Assembly (NCBI GenBank): GCA_948567375.1
Contig: OX419758.1
Location: 53,521,473-53,585,472 of the forward strand
DNA length: 64,000 bases
Source: Lunularia cruciata
Lineage: Eukaryota > Streptophyta > Marchantiopsida > Lunulariales > Lunulariaceae
Reading direction: 5' to 3'
Part shown: piece after piece, positions 13,604-25,953 of the stretch
Layout: the number at the start of each line of letters is the position of its first letter
Numbering within the stretch: position 1 is the stretch's first letter
Program-made: the position numbers and the translations under genes
Notes under the pieces: model-generated
Told to the model about the DNA's origin: nothing
What the model saw: the letters and a program-made list of their open reading frames with translations, nothing else
Database searches by the model: none

Positions 13604-14307
13604 TGTCAGAGGCTGAAAAAGTTTGAGACAAAATGTGTGGGAAGAGAAGCTATGTTGGTAAGAAGATTGATCAGAACATACAATAAGAGAAGAAATTAAT
13701 GAAGAGTTCAGCAGCATGTTGACAGGTTATAATAATTTAGCATTTAAGATAGGAGAGCTAATCTGCCATTATGGCATGGACTGCTCGGGTAGCAGCAGCC
13801 ACAAACTAGTGTGGTCTTTTAAAGTAAGTTAAGAATTTCTTGTTAGGGTTAGGATCCAATATTTAAGGGAGATTTGCTTCCCTTAAGGAGTAATTCTTGG
13901 TTTGGCCAGCAAGAATCACTAGAAGGACTTCTTGAGACTCTCAAGAATTTGTAGATTAACACAAATGGATTGCTACGAGAGAGATGGACTAAGTGCCATA
14001 CAAGAAGTGGAATCTTTCCTCCCATAGGATTTTATTATGCAATTTAGAGCCTAAGTCCAACGTGGCACAAGGCTAATAAACTATGGTACACTTCTTCTCT
14101 AGCTGTGTGTTAAATGATATGATTGAAAGTTGCAAATATTTGAATGATTTTTGAGGAATCAATGCTTCCCCATGGATTGATTGGTGCACTGATCATGTGT
14201 CTGGTCAAGGTTATTAGAAGATTATCCATTGATGTATTAATAAACCAACCTTGGTAAGTGACATACCAAGGAGGCCAAAGGGTTCGTAGGGATCAAAGAC
14301 CTTCAAA

Positions 14308-14310
<3 letters not shown>
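13604..14310 (+). repeat. Right LTR of element 1, 3' truncated
   Basis: It begins TGTCAGAGG and follows the left LTR to the sequence GACCTTCAAACC, where a TA microsatellite replaces the remaining 160 bp. Confidence 0.72.

Positions 14311-14391
<81 letters not shown>
14311..14391. repeat. (TA)n microsatellite
   Basis: About 80 bp of uninterrupted TA directly abuts the truncated LTR. Confidence 0.97.
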
Positions 14392-14395
<4 letters not shown>

Positions 14396-17300
14396 TTTGA
14401 AACGGGTGAAGAAAGAGCATAAAGTATACTCCGTATGTTAACAAAGCTTTAAGTAACATATTATGGGAAGCATATTTTTATGTTTTATCTTCTTACCAGT
14501 TATTGATTTTAAATTTACAAAAAATGGACCAGATTTTTCATATGTAATATTCAGAGATTAACAAGAAAACATGCAATTTGAAGAATTGAATAAAAAGAAA
14601 AATCTCTGTACATAATTAAATATATTTTAAACGTTCTATATAAAAACAAATTACAAGTAATAAACTGAATAAAAGTTAATGAATTAGTGGATTCAGCATA
14701 ATATGGTGAATATTTTTGTAGGAAAGCCGTCCAATGCCTTAAAGAGCAGACACATTCACCTTCGCAGAATGGTGTCACTCGAATAAATGGTCTCCAATCC
14801 TTATGCTCAGCAATTTAAACTCTTTCATAGAAAGCAGTGATTTCGTCACTTTATCTCAAAGCATACATAACTTTATAATGAATCTATGAGAGCAGACGAA
14901 TAATTTTCTTCTGGAATGGGTATTTAAAAAGTATCCATGCGTAGTGCTAGATATAGTTTCACTCAGACTATGTGTCTGTTGTATTTCAACTGCTGTACAA
15001 ATGAAAATACCTCTAAAAAAAAAAAGAAGACCAGAAAATAAAACAAGTAGAAAATATTTATTCGTGATTCATGTTTGATTGGTGCATACGGTGACTATCC
15101 TTGACTGTTAAATCTCTTTAAAAATTTGATGACATACATATAAATAAATAAATTTATTTATATCCTCACTTCTATGAACTTTATAAGGTTTGGTTGAGCG
15201 CCATGGAACGAACTTAAGGATAAGTTTTATGAATATGAATCACCTAGTGACACGGTAATCAAGTGCTAAAGTCAATATTAAAATCGTGTAGCTTATGACA
15301 GTACCTTGCATGGATTATATAGTATGATTGTATCAGGCTATTAACATAGTATAGTGAGAGAATAGTCTTGCAAATCTCATATAGTAGAGGAGGTGATATT
15401 ACTTCAACAGTTTACTGATTATGGTCACGTTCCCTAAGAAAGTGAATGACAGCAGTGACACAGCTTGCACACACATCTCGCCTGAGTCTCACTTGAGGAG
15501 TAGAATGCAGAAAGCGTTTACTTGACGCAAAGTAAAGCAGGTGATGTGGTACGACTACTTACCGTTTGCAGGAGAGAATTCTATCGTGCTTCTTGAATGG
15601 TTTCATGCATCCTTTATACTATGGATGTTTTCTCTTTATACTAAAGATCACCTTATCGTGTCGATTAGACGATTCATTCTCTTTGAAAACAAGTGTAATG
15701 GTTTATCTCTAGGATTGTGCTTGGCTTGCTGGTAGCTGTTAATGTCAAAGAGTTTCTTCCGTTTGGGTGCCAAGGCTTGTACAAACTGAATTTTGTACTC
15801 ATAGTTCCTTCTAGGTGTTCCTGACCTACAAAATAAAATAGGAAGTCTCACGCAACATGTCCATCCTCTATCAAGATCGTGAAATTCCATAAAGCTTTTA
15901 AGTTCGACAAAAAGCAGATTCTGGATTTAGAATTGGCAAATGTAAATTGGTTATTCATCATCAGACATACCCACGAACTGATATGTATCTGTGCCATAAG
16001 ATACCGTCTGTCTGTAAGCAAGTAAACTGTATCAGAGAATGTATCAGATTATATCTGCATATGGGCTTGAGTTAGTTTTACATTGGGATTTCTGATTGAC
16101 AGCTGAGCCATGAAATTAATGTACTGACCAACTTATTGCAGATATTAGTCGATGCTTTTCCTAAAGCATGGGAACCTCTACTGAAGCATCAACTGAGATC
16201 ATCGGCTCTCTTTGTGAAGCCTTTTCTCGTGTTGCATTTGCATATATATGTTGTTTTGGAGACTCCTCATCTCCAAAAAGTAGTGTGAACTTCCGTTTAT
16301 ATCCCACCTTCTTTGGCAATTAAAGTTGAACATCAAACTACTACTTATCATGTGCGAAATGGATCTATTTCTTTACTTTCAGGCATCCACTTATTCGCGA
16401 TATACTTTGATCCTTCCTCAAAGGAGACTACGAGCACCAAAGGCTTAAAGAGTCAGCACTCTTTCGATGGAATTGCTGGTCTGAGCATCACAAGAATAAA
16501 GAAAAAGATGAGAAAAGTCCAATGGTGGAGTACAAGCTGGAAGAGGAGATGCTTAGAATGATCCCGAATGATGTCTTTTCGTCTGATCTCTCGACCTCGA
16601 TGAGTAGGTGGTCTCAATAAATACACGGCTCCTGATAAATGGATTCCTCGGCTAGTGAATCTCGGGCACCATTCTCTCAAGAGCAAGTAAACATCTGTAG
16701 GGTGTTATTCGGGGATGAATCTAGGCAGCCTGAATGATGAAAATCTAGTTCTCAATTACACTTCGTCTACTTTTTTATTTGTCTATGACAAGTCAAGTCA
16801 ACCTTGTACGAGAAACACACAGGACTCCGGTGTTCTGGTGTCACTTTCTCGCTGAGTTCTTGCCAACTCTCAAAGACTAAGGAATAAACAACAAACTGTC
16901 TTGATGTCATGCATCATGTGACTTCTTTACTTCGAAAAAGATGTGGTCGGTGGCGAATGTTTCCCCACTGCTCGAGATAGATGGAATTCAGTGACTAGCA
17001 ACAAATTTATTTTCAAATTGTGTCATTTAACTGTCATGGATAGCAGCACATTTCCTCATAGTTCGCGCACAAATGGTCAAACGAAAGTTTCCCTAGTGGC
17101 CGCCCTTTTAAGCAGACAACCAGTCAAGAATGAACCAGGTAAGTTTTACTGTGCGGTAGCACTAGGGTGGTAGATCTTTCCTTCGATATGCTTATTTCTA
17201 AATACAGACGTTTAGTCAATCAAGTCTGATTGCAAGGACAGGGTCTAGAGATAGATTCGACAATCCCTCTATACGAACTCCACAATCAAGATTCGGGACA

Positions 17301-19040
17301 AAGATTGTCTCTTCAATTTCTGGTGACGGAGTATTACGATATTGGTTCCTCAGCATCCTACAGCAAGGCCAACTTGCCGTTCACAGGTCACAGAAACCGA
17401 TTCCCAGTCAAAAGTTTCTAAGGCGACCCGGTGCTCCTGTATTGCATGAACTTCCTAGTGTCTTTGGGAAGTTAATTGTTACGGTTTCAGCAGTGATACC
17501 TGGTTATTTCTGGCTGATGTGCAACTGCAAGCGCAATAATCACTGTCTCTGTCTAGCATGGGTTCATGTAACAGTCACCTGCTTCTAGTACAGCAAGGAT
17601 AATCATCGATAAGTCAACTTGACAATCCTGTAGAGTGGTACTGGATCCCAACATACTTGAAGGTTCTAATAGTAACTATCAATGATTTTAGTCCTTGCGG
17701 GATTAGGTTTTCTCTTCAAAGCGGATGCTTTGCAATACATCTACAGCTGCCCCAAGTTACATCGGGCCACCGTCCATCAAACTGCGAACATTGAGCATCA
17801 TTCCCTCGTGGAAATGACTATGTCAATGGCTGTGTAAGTATATAGGCCATCGGGGATATTGAGATGTGCGGTCAACCGTGGAGAAGAAAGTGAATAGGAT
17901 CGGACAGACAAAAAGACATGCTATCGTCACCTTCTTTGTGTCTGCATGTTTGTCTGCCTGTCAAAAGCTTCATATCATCGCACCTCACTGGACTTTTTTC
18001 CCCGAGGAACAGAGAGAGCAAGGAGGGCCCATAGATGCTAACCACATGCTGGAGGTCCAGTGAGCAAATCAGATAGAGTGTCCTTCTTGCTGCACTTACG
18101 GTTGCTGATGAGAGCAATCTCCTGCGATATATAAAATTCATTGTTCCAAGATGCTACGGCATTCTTCCTTCATTAGCTACAACCAGAACTAAGATTCGTA
18201 GACACAACTACACTCATCGCTTCCTAGATCTCAAGCACAAATAGAATCCGGACCATGGAAACAGTAACCGGAAAGCTTTGACATACGGTCGGGGACACCA
18301 GAGAGGTATGATGCAGAATTATTTGTAGTACATACTCCCTGGAGCCAGCGGAACAAGACTGTATGAGAGACGGGTAACTCTACGAGCTACACCACTAACC
18401 ATAGTAGCAGACATGCATGCATAATTTGCAAATATCTGCCGGTGGGGAGGTCGGATAGTAGCAGAATGGGCCGGAGAGACTTGCATCCACCCCTTTTGGG
18501 AGCTTTTTACTGTGACATTATCAATTGTCACGCCAACCATGAGAGAGCACAGAGAAAGAGGATACAGTACCTTTCGGTTGGTTTGACATCCTTCTGATGA
18601 GTAGTTCAAAGCCACGACGGTAGTACCATCAATGTAGTAGCAAGCCAGTTGCCTTACTGCAGCAGTTCCATCTATGTGGCTTGAAAGTATCAGCGGCAGC
18701 AGCTCCAGTGGTTCCAATTTGTCTCATGTACTTCAGACTTCAAACGATTGATTGATGAATAGGATGAACTCGCCCCCAAGGGCAGAAGATTCCGATTTTC
18801 TTACCACCTTCATTTTAACGTTTGTAATATCTGACTGACCTTCCTGTAAGTATGTGGATACTTTGATTGTCGTCGCAAGATGAACCCGATGTCATCTAGC
18901 AGCCCCTGACATGGTGAATACTGTACAAATTTTCCCAAATGAATTAAAGTGATAAACCTTTTGGCTAAAATTATATCGGGTTCTTTATCCAAGGATGTTG
19001 ATGCATAACCAAACAGTTTGGCATAACCTACTTTCCTCCC
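14392..19040. other. Low-copy region with unassigned exon-like stretches
   Basis: No transposon coding sequence is evident. Exon-like patches on + are: 16142-16280 after a clean ..TTGCAG acceptor (translation contains VDAFPKAWEPLLKHQL); 16383-16618 (contains RWNCWSEHHKNKEKDEK and ends at a stop, with one earlier in-frame TGA); 16943-17138 ending in CCAG followed by GTAAGT; and an open frame across about 17262-17590. On the minus strand 18319-18717 is open for 132 codons. None matches a family I can name, so these may be remnants of a host gene or chance frames. About 14400-15540 and 18720-19040 hold nothing I can describe. Confidence 0.3.
16142..17590 (+). pseudogene. Possible remnant of an unidentified host gene
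   Basis: Several short open stretches have plausible splice signals and charged, protein-like composition. A TTGCAG acceptor precedes 16142. An AG precedes the 16383 block, whose reading HPLIRDIL is followed by an in-frame TGA, then a charged helix-like run and a stop at about 16618. A GTAAGT donor follows position 17140. The interior stop suggests decay, or that my exon boundary is wrong. No function can be assigned. Confidence 0.25.
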
Positions 19041-19239
19041 GTTATGTGATTGTTGATAGCCAAGTGTTCGTTATGTGATTGTTGATAGCCAAGTGTTGGA
19101 GACATGTGAGGTGAAGAGGGATCCTTTTCTCAATAGGTATTATTGAGGCAGACAAGAGATGGTCTACACGGGAAGACTTTCCATCCTTTGCTTCACTACT
19201 GTCGGATTGGAGCAAAGATTTGCAGTCTTCCTTGATGGA
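19041..19239 (+). mobile_element. R2-like non-LTR copy A, left fragment
   Basis: About 200 bp matches the region between the RT and the CxC knuckle of copies C and D (compare 32295-32475 and 42845-43020). A 29-bp segment is repeated in tandem at its start (19041-19069, 19070-19098). The fragment is cut at ATGGA (19235-19239) by the gypsy-PHD element and resumes at 24688 with the same five bases. Confidence 0.72.
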
Positions 19240-19551
19240 TGTCATAGTATTTGTAGCGCCAAAGTTAGTTTGCTTGGATGCTAGAGTGGTAGTGTTGGCA
19301 ATCATAGTTATTTAGTGAGTTGCTCATATACTACTTGATGGCGGCTAGATTTCATGGTAGGGCTACTAATCACATGGTGGGACACACCATCACTTGCACC
19401 GTTTGCACCATCAGATCAGATGTGTCGTTTGTGTCGCCATTAGGGCTAGAGATCTAGGTCAAGCAAAGGGGTATACTTTTGAAGTGCAGCTCTAGAGAGT
19501 TCACTTTTTTGATGTTTAGTCTTCAAGTTCTTGGTTACAATGGACAAAGGT
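19240..19551 (+). repeat. Left LTR of the gypsy-PHD element
   Basis: Matches 24120-24410, for example at TTTGTAGC, AGTGGTAGTGTTG.CAATCA, GGGGTATAC.TTTGAAGTGCA and CTTCAAGTTCTTGG. The start TGTCATAG follows the ATGGA target copy. The right end is where similarity stops. Confidence 0.65.
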
Positions 19552-20904
19552 GTAAAACCATTAACCATACAGATTATCTAGAGATGGAAATTGGCTTGGT
19601 AATATCTTTAGAGATGTTATATATAATGGTCTAAGTAGATCAGATAGAGTTACTTCTATGTGGAGAGAAATGAAATAGCTAGGTGAGTCCCTATACATGA
19701 TATGACACACTTGGTCTAGTGGTATCCTAAATTATTATTGATGTTAGCAAACAAGGGTTACCAGAAGACCCTACCAACATACATTTCCTTGCTAGGGGTG
19801 CAAGATTTGGAGAGACATGGTCCTATTTCAATTGATGATTTTTAGATGACCATGTCAAGGACATACCTATGCTAGCCGAGGTCAAGGTCTTTAAGATAAT
19901 CATTACGTTGTGTTTTGTTATATAGTACGTATATTACAACATCTCTAAGTTCATCAGTCCGTTTCTCTAGCCCACATTTTGGAGAATGTTCCTTTGATGG
20001 GTGATTCTCATACACAGGTGATGGCAAGTACACATCAAGTCCATTCTTGGATGGGACTAACCATATTGATAGATGTAGCCCGATTGGGATCACGGGCTCA
20101 TCATCTTTGTCTTTGGTGGACAAACTTCTTATCTAGAGAGGTTCTACAACATGCTTATGATGGAATTCAATGACTAGATCAGCTTAAATTGATGAAATCT
20201 TAGATGTTGGGTGCTAGTCTCGAGTGGTGGTAGTGGCCAATAGGTCATTTATTGCAATGGTGAACCTTGTTGGATAGCCCAAAGCCGCTTTACCCGCACT
20301 TATGAGTTTCCCAAGCTCCCATGCTTTTTGAGAGGGAGGTCATGGATTTGTTTGGGACTCACAATACAACAATTGGTGGAGCTCAACATTGATGAGAGGG
20401 AGCAGGCAATGGATTTTTGTAATAGTATTACCAATGTTATAGTAGTGTCAAAGGCATCTAGCTGTCATGTGTTAGTTTAGGCTATGGGCCTAAACTATTT
20501 GACGTGGATTGTGAGCCTTGGCTTGGTAAAAAAATGTAGGATGCATTTGATAGGCATCACACCACTCAGACATTGGTGAGCTTTGTGCCTATCAAAATGA
20601 TTCAAGCACATGTTGGGAGCAATAGATTGAGTGGGTATAATATTCTTAGGACACAACTAGTTACTACTAGAGAGAGTGGTCTACTTGGGGTCCATCCAAA
20701 GTAAGCATGGTCTACTTGGGTTACACCCTTGGTCTACTTGGGATGCAACTAGAGGATATATGGAGCTTGCAGCTAGAGCATGAGTTTTTTGCATTGAGGT
20801 TGGGGACTCTAGTGGTTGGAGGCATGACATTATTGACTCCCAAGGGCTTGGTGTAATAGCCAAACAATGCATCTTCCACTCCTACATCAATTACAAAGGA
20901 TACT

Positions 20905-21790
20905 TGGGAGCTAAACATTGGACTCAAGCTTCCAAGAGGAGAAAGACAAAGAGTTTGGAGGTTCTTGAGGAGCTACATGAGTTGTTTTGCATTTAGTATG
21001 AAGGACTTGGGTGCTCTAAAAGGACTTGGTATTTGTATCTAGCTGATTAGTGATACACCAATTTTTTATGTCCCTACAAATATTGTGAAAAGGAGAGAGC
21101 ATTGATTTAGAGCCATAGTAGAGACCTTTTTGAGCTTGGCTTGGTAGAGATTTCACATGGACAGTATGCTTTAGATATGATGATGCTAGTTGAGAAAAAT
21201 ATGCAGTGCAACTACACATATAGGAAGATGTGTGGAGATTACCATCCTATCAACTAATATACTAGGGTTGATTGATATACCATGCTTATGCCGGAGGAGA
21301 TCTTGAAGGTGATTGGGCATACAAAGGTCTTTAGTACTTGAGATCTTTGAACAAAATATCTTCAATTGCCAATCAAGGATGTCTTATATCAATGGAGGTT
21401 CTTACCATTTGGGTTAAAGAACATCCTTATTGAGTTCCAAAGGATCATAGACATGATCCTAACAGGATGATAGTTTAGTCTATAGCACTATTATGGAGGA
21501 GCATGGAAAACATTTGTTAGTGGTATTTGAGAGATTGAGATCTCATGGACTCAAATCACATCTTAAGAAGTGTAGATTCTTCCACAAGTAGGTTGATTAT
21601 TTGGGTCACACTATCTACCTTGGAAGACTTGGTGTTCAATAGACCAAGGTGGAAACTATTGCATGTATTCCTTGGTCTACAAATGTTAGCAAAATCTGAG
21701 CATTCATTGGATTGGAAAAAATTTATTGCCAATATGTTAGAGGATTTACTGCTATTGCCAAGGCCTTGAAAAAACTGACCAAGGTTACAT
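20905..21790 (+). pseudogene. Decayed gypsy linker and reverse transcriptase
   Basis: Conceptual translation in shifting frames gives FAFSMKDLG, then MCGDYHPIN, MPEEIL, KVFST.DL, LPIKD, WRFLPFGLKN, EFQRI and further on KSHLKKCRFF and VDYLGHTI. This is the expected order of Ty3/gypsy RT motifs. The catalytic DD region (around 21480) is damaged and at least eight stops interrupt the frame. The preceding gag and protease part (19552-20900) is not recognisable by eye. Confidence 0.68.
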
Positions 21791-22260
21791 ATGAGTGGTG
21801 TTGGGGAGATGAGCAAAAGAGAGCTTTTATAGAGCTTAAGGAGAGGTTGGCATTTTCTCCTATTCTTAAGAGACCGATCAAAGGATGACCACTCTAGGTT
21901 CATATTGATTGGAGTACATTGAGGCTTGGAGTAGTCCTCACTTAATAGGATGATGAGCGGAAGGAGTTTGTGGTGGCCTATGCTAGTCACTCCAACAATT
22001 TAGCAAAGGCAAAGTATAGTTCATATAAGGGAGAGTGCTTGGTAGCAGTGTAGGTAGTTAGCACATTTCCAATGTTACCTTTTTGGTAACCCCTTCATTC
22101 TCATCATTGATCATCAACCATTGAAGTGGTTGATGGAGTCCAACAAGGTTTCAAGGAAGCTTGCACAATGGGTTCTAATTTTACAAGAGTATGATTTCAT
22201 AATTATTCACAAACCTAGAGTGGTAAACCATGATGCAAATGGGTTGGTAGAAACCCACGT
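21790..22260 (+). pseudogene. Decayed gypsy RNase H
   Basis: Translation shows YEWCWGDEQKRAF, VHIDWS, VVAYASHS, then DHQPLKWLMES and QEYDFIIIHKP, matching the end of RT and the RNase H of gypsy pol. Stops and frame changes are frequent. Confidence 0.62.
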
Positions 22261-22639
22261 CCCACCCAAGAGATCAGATTGGAGCACATTGGCAAGGTGA
22301 GACAAATGAAGAGATGGTGCAAGGTTGGCATGCATCTACCTTTCTATGTAGACCTTTATATTAATAACTACCTTTATATTATTTGGGCCTTGATTGTATC
22401 TCTCTTATCACATATAAGAGGAGTTGTTGAGATCATAGATCCAAAGGGTGGAGATATTGGTATAAGTCAATGAGACATTCATGATGATGTCTTAATGGTG
22501 GATTAACTTTGCATTGGTGTTTGTAGGTGGCACAATTGGTACCAAGGAGAGAAACCGTGTCCTTCAGCAAGTGAGGATTAGACACGTTCTTTTTGTATGG
22601 GAGGATAGTAGAGTGTGAGTAGTACTACTTTCATCTTAG

Positions 22640-23300
22640 AGATCACAATTTTTACGGCATGCTCATGAAGAGCTAGGATATTTTGGAGTAAAATATACAT
22701 ATAGTTTATTCTAGAGTCATTATTGGTGGCACGGTATGCAGACCAATGTACAACAATTTGTTACCAAATGTGTGGTTGGTGACCAAGTTAGAGCATCATT
22801 TAATGTTTAGATGCCACAGTTACACCCATTATCTATCATAAGATTGGGTTATCATTGGAATTTGGACTTTGTTGGATCTTTACCATTGATTGTGAGACAT
22901 CATAGATATATTTTGGTTATGGTGGAATACTTCTCCAAGTGGATTGAGCTGGTGGCACTTCTTGACAAGTTTAGTGAAGGGATGACTTCTTTGTTCTTGG
23001 ATCAAGTTCCTAGTCTTTTTGGTATACAAATTGAGGTTTTGACTGATAAAGGTACATAGTTCTTGGGAGAGTTTCAGGTCTTATGTGAAAAAGCCTTGAT
23101 TGATCATTATATTACCCTCTAATATCACCTTGAGACAAATGGCTTAGCAGAGAAAGTAGTTTAGATGATGAAGAGAGGATTGCATAAATACAATTTGCAA
23201 AGAGGCCACTTGGGAGATTGAGATCTCCAATTACCTTGGTTGGCCATGGGCTATCGGTTTAGTTGGCAAGCCTTCTTAACATTCTTCTCTCCTTAATTTA
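22640..23300 (+). pseudogene. Decayed gypsy integrase core
   Basis: The open part at 22811-23059 contains WNLDFVGSLP, ILVMVEYFSKWIE and EVLTDKGT, then a stop. The following frame gives HYITL, HLETNGLAEKVV and MMKRGL. These match the D,D-35-E catalytic core of gypsy integrases: D in LDFVG, D in TDKGT and E in LAEKVV. The core residues are visible, but the frame is broken by stops. Confidence 0.68.
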
Positions 23301-23669
23301 TACTTTATGGGCAAGATCCAAATTTACCTAGAACTATTTGTCATGATGTTATTATAGTTTTGGACTTAGATGATCCAAACATATCGGTGAGCACATGTTC
23401 TCAATGGGCAAAGATATTTTGAAGAGTGATGCCGATGGCCTTTGAGAACTTAGCAAGTGCTCAACATATGGATATCTTATGCTATACTAATATTCAAGGA
23501 GGAGGTTATAGACCCTTGATCCATCAATTTCATCCAAGTGATTATGTATACCTATAATAGATTGCACTAACGACACTTGATGTTACCCCAAGTTGCATTA
23601 TCTTAAGAGTGCATGAGTTTTTTCCTTCTAGAGTCTTTGTGTTAGAAGGACATGATTGTGTTGTTTAGA

Positions 23670-23901
23670 AGGATCCTATGTGCAATGGTGCACCATGCTG
23701 CCTCCCAAAAATTGATGACACTATGGACCCAAGCTTGGTACTTGTACTTGCAAGCTTGTTGTGTATGTTATGTGGCTCTTTTAGTGGAGTTGCTATTATG
23801 TTGGTGTGCGATGGTTGTTTGAGAGGATGGCATAGGGCATGTTTGACCCCTCCTCTCAAAGTGATCCTCAAGGACAATAGTTATGTCCTAGATGTGCTTG
23901 A
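23670..23901 (+). pseudogene. C-terminal PHD finger of the gypsy pol, one frameshift
   Basis: After the integrase the frame reads CMLCG, eleven residues later CDGCLRGWHRACLTPPL. This gives C-x2-C, C-x2-C and H-x2-C, the first six zinc ligands of a PHD finger. The last pair is missing from this frame, but the neighbouring frame at 23884-23901 reads CPRCA then TGA. All eight ligands are therefore present with one single-base shift between them. PHD fingers commonly bind histone H3 tails; in a retroelement this could steer integration, by analogy to chromodomains. Upstream PSLVLVLASL and VLEGHDC are linker sequence. Confidence 0.7.
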
Positions 23902-24119
23902 CCTATAGCTAGTTCATCCTTTATGTTGTATATATTATAAACATGCAACTCATGATGGGGCTTGATAGCACTTGACCTCTTGACCTTTTCCCACCATACG
24001 GCATATCATATACTTGTGGCAATTGTGGCACTTTAGAGTTCATGTATGACTTATGTATGAGTTGTGCTTCTATTGTGTATGATGTTGATAGTGATATATG
24101 TTGTATAACCATGTATATA

Positions 24120-24645
24120 TGCATGAGATTTGTAGCATCTAAGCTAGTTTGCCAAATGTAGGAGTGGTAGTGTTGACAATCATAGTTATTTTACTAGTTG
24201 CTCATGGACTACTTGATAGCTGCTAGATTTGATGTTAGGGTTATTGATTACATGGTGGGACCTATCATCATTTTCATTGTTCAAAAAGTCAGATGTGCCA
24301 TTACAATTGGAGACCTAAGTCAAGTTGAGGGGTATACCTTTGAAGTGCAATTCAAGAGAGCTCACTTCTTTGATATTGAGCCTTCAAGTTCTTGGCTATG
24401 GTAGACAAAGGCCTATCAGCGTCACATGGAGTCTCTTAGCTAAAGTGGGTGTGGCTTGATTGTAATCTGTGCCCAATTGTTGGCATTCATTGTGGAGTCT
24501 AGAGGGATAGAGTTCAAATCCAATTTGAGTAGGATTTGAGTGAAAGAGTGAATTGATTATTGTGGCACTTTAGAGTTCATGTATGACTTATGTGTGAGTT
24601 GTACTTCTATAGTGTATGATGTTGACAACAATGTATGGTGTGTAG

Positions 24646-24687
<42 letters not shown>
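24120..24687 (+). repeat. Right LTR and rearranged end of the gypsy-PHD element
   Basis: 24120-24410 matches the left LTR. 24557-24650 instead repeats 24023-24118, the segment that lies before the LTR. A TA run (about 24649-24689) ends the element just before the ATGGA target copy. Confidence 0.5.

Positions 24688-24689
<2 letters not shown>
24649..24689. repeat. (TA)n microsatellite
   Basis: About 20 TA units sit at the right edge of the gypsy-PHD element. Confidence 0.95.
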
Positions 24690-24691
<2 letters not shown>

Positions 24692-25494
24692 AGTGACAAT
24701 GTCAACATATGCTACATTGTCTCTTATTTGACTCGTCTATTCCTTAGGCCATTAGAGCACGTCTTTGCTCTTGCTCGAGCAAGGGTGCTGGCTCTTGGAT
24801 CCTAGCTTGACTATGCATTAGGGCATTCCGACTTGCATTGGCTACCTTCTATATGTTGATGAGGTTCCATCTAGGTTTAGTCCACTTGTTTATATCTTCA
24901 TTACTCACTTGTGAGTGTGGTTCTACACTACATGCAACAATGGTCCATATGACATGGTGTCTTTTTAGAGGATAGAGGATAATTTTCCATGATACCATCA
25001 AGGATATAGTGTTTGCTATAGCACAAGAGAGTGGATACCTTGGTTGGAGGGAGTGTTTGTATGCTTTTTAGATGACATGTGTCAAAGCAAACTTATACTT
25101 TGTCCAAGATGATCAAGTGATAGTGGTAGATGTGGTGGTTACACACCTTACTCATGATGCAGTTTTGGAGAGAGTGATTACTCATCTTCTTAGATGGGCA
25201 ACGAAGCGGAGCAACGTCATGCAAGGTCTCCAAGTATAGGGGCATACAACAAGGTCATCTCTTTGCTCTTCTAGCCTTGGAGTTATATGGAGCTATGGAC
25301 ATGATGTTTGACACATTTGTCAAGGAGTGTGTGAGAGCATATCAAATTACATGTTAGGGGTACAACTCTCACTCTCATAGCATATTTTAGATAGTGTGTG
25401 TGCATTGCTCTACAAAGAGCATTGGCTGGTGCAATCCATAGGAGAGCAATCACACTAGGTGATGTTTCTTCAAATGCTCTAGTAGTTTGTATAC
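24688..25494 (+). mobile_element. R2-like non-LTR copy A, right fragment
   Basis: It resumes at the ATGGA target copy and matches copies C and D through the CxC knuckle (CECGSTL region near 24915) and the nuclease domain (KQTYTLSKM region near 25090, then ALELYGAMD near 25275). Many stops are present. Similarity ends in the 3' UTR near 25494, before the hairpin, and the 5' end of copy B begins about 45 bp further on. Confidence 0.75.
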
Positions 25495-25953
25495 CTTAAA
25501 GTACCTATTTAAAGTGTAATACTTGTTTAAAGTGTGGAGTTTGGGAGAGTGTGGAGACGGGAGAGAAGAGGGAGAGATGTGAGAGGAAAGATATATTTTT
25601 GAGATCTCTCTAGCATATAGCACTTGAGTGAATAGTAGATTTTCTTTCTTTTTCATTTTTGGTTCCAATGGTACCAAGATTGAAGACTATGGAAAATTGA
25701 GTAGAAAGTTATGTACAGTTTTAGGTTTTTTTAGGGTTGGGAATTTATATTTCTAATTTCTTGGTTTTCATGATTGAGTTCCATGGAAACTTAGTTTGAA
25801 ATTTTTTGAGATGAAAATTGAAATCTATGAGAGTTTATAGTGTTTAGGGTTTGGAGAGATTGTATTTTCTTATGTGAGGGGTTGTGGTTCTACAAGTATG
25901 TGGAGATATGGAGAGGAGCATCATGTCTTACTATCATTATTCTTGTGCTAGCC

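Larger units (their letters stand above)
5668..14310 (+). mobile_element. Old LTR retrotransposon (Ty3/gypsy-like), element 1
   Basis: Two long direct repeats, 5668-6514 and 13604-14310, flank about 7.1 kb. The left one starts TGTTGCGAGG and ends TTACA. It is followed after four bases by TGGCGCTGCCACTGG, which resembles TGGCGC-type primer sites. A purine-rich AGGAAAGGG (13592-13600) sits just before the right repeat. A degraded gypsy RT lies at 8490-8800 on the same strand. The rest of the interior is broken by many stops. The 9-10.5 kb and 10.6-13.0 kb parts hold no domain I can name, so a nested insertion is possible. The right LTR is truncated by a TA repeat, so no target duplication can be checked. 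Confidence 0.75.
19240..24687 (+). mobile_element. Ty3/gypsy-like element with C-terminal PHD finger, inserted in copy A
   Basis: The element lies between two ATGGA copies (19235-19239 and 24688-24692), a 5-bp target duplication consistent with LTR-retrotransposon integration. LTR-like repeats cover 19240-19551 and 24120-24410. Between them the order is pre-RT linker, RT, RNase H, integrase and PHD finger on +. All coding parts contain many stops and shifts, so this is a dead copy. The last part (24411-24687) is rearranged and ends in a TA repeat. Confidence 0.72.

Noticed and set aside
14214..14459. Minus-strand open frame of 81 codons
   Set aside because: It is made of the TA microsatellite (Tyr-Ile repeats) and LTR sequence.
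18319..18717. Minus-strand open frame of 132 codons
   Set aside because: Longest frame in the 14-19 kb region, but it has no recognisable domain or splice-linked partner, so chance cannot be excluded.
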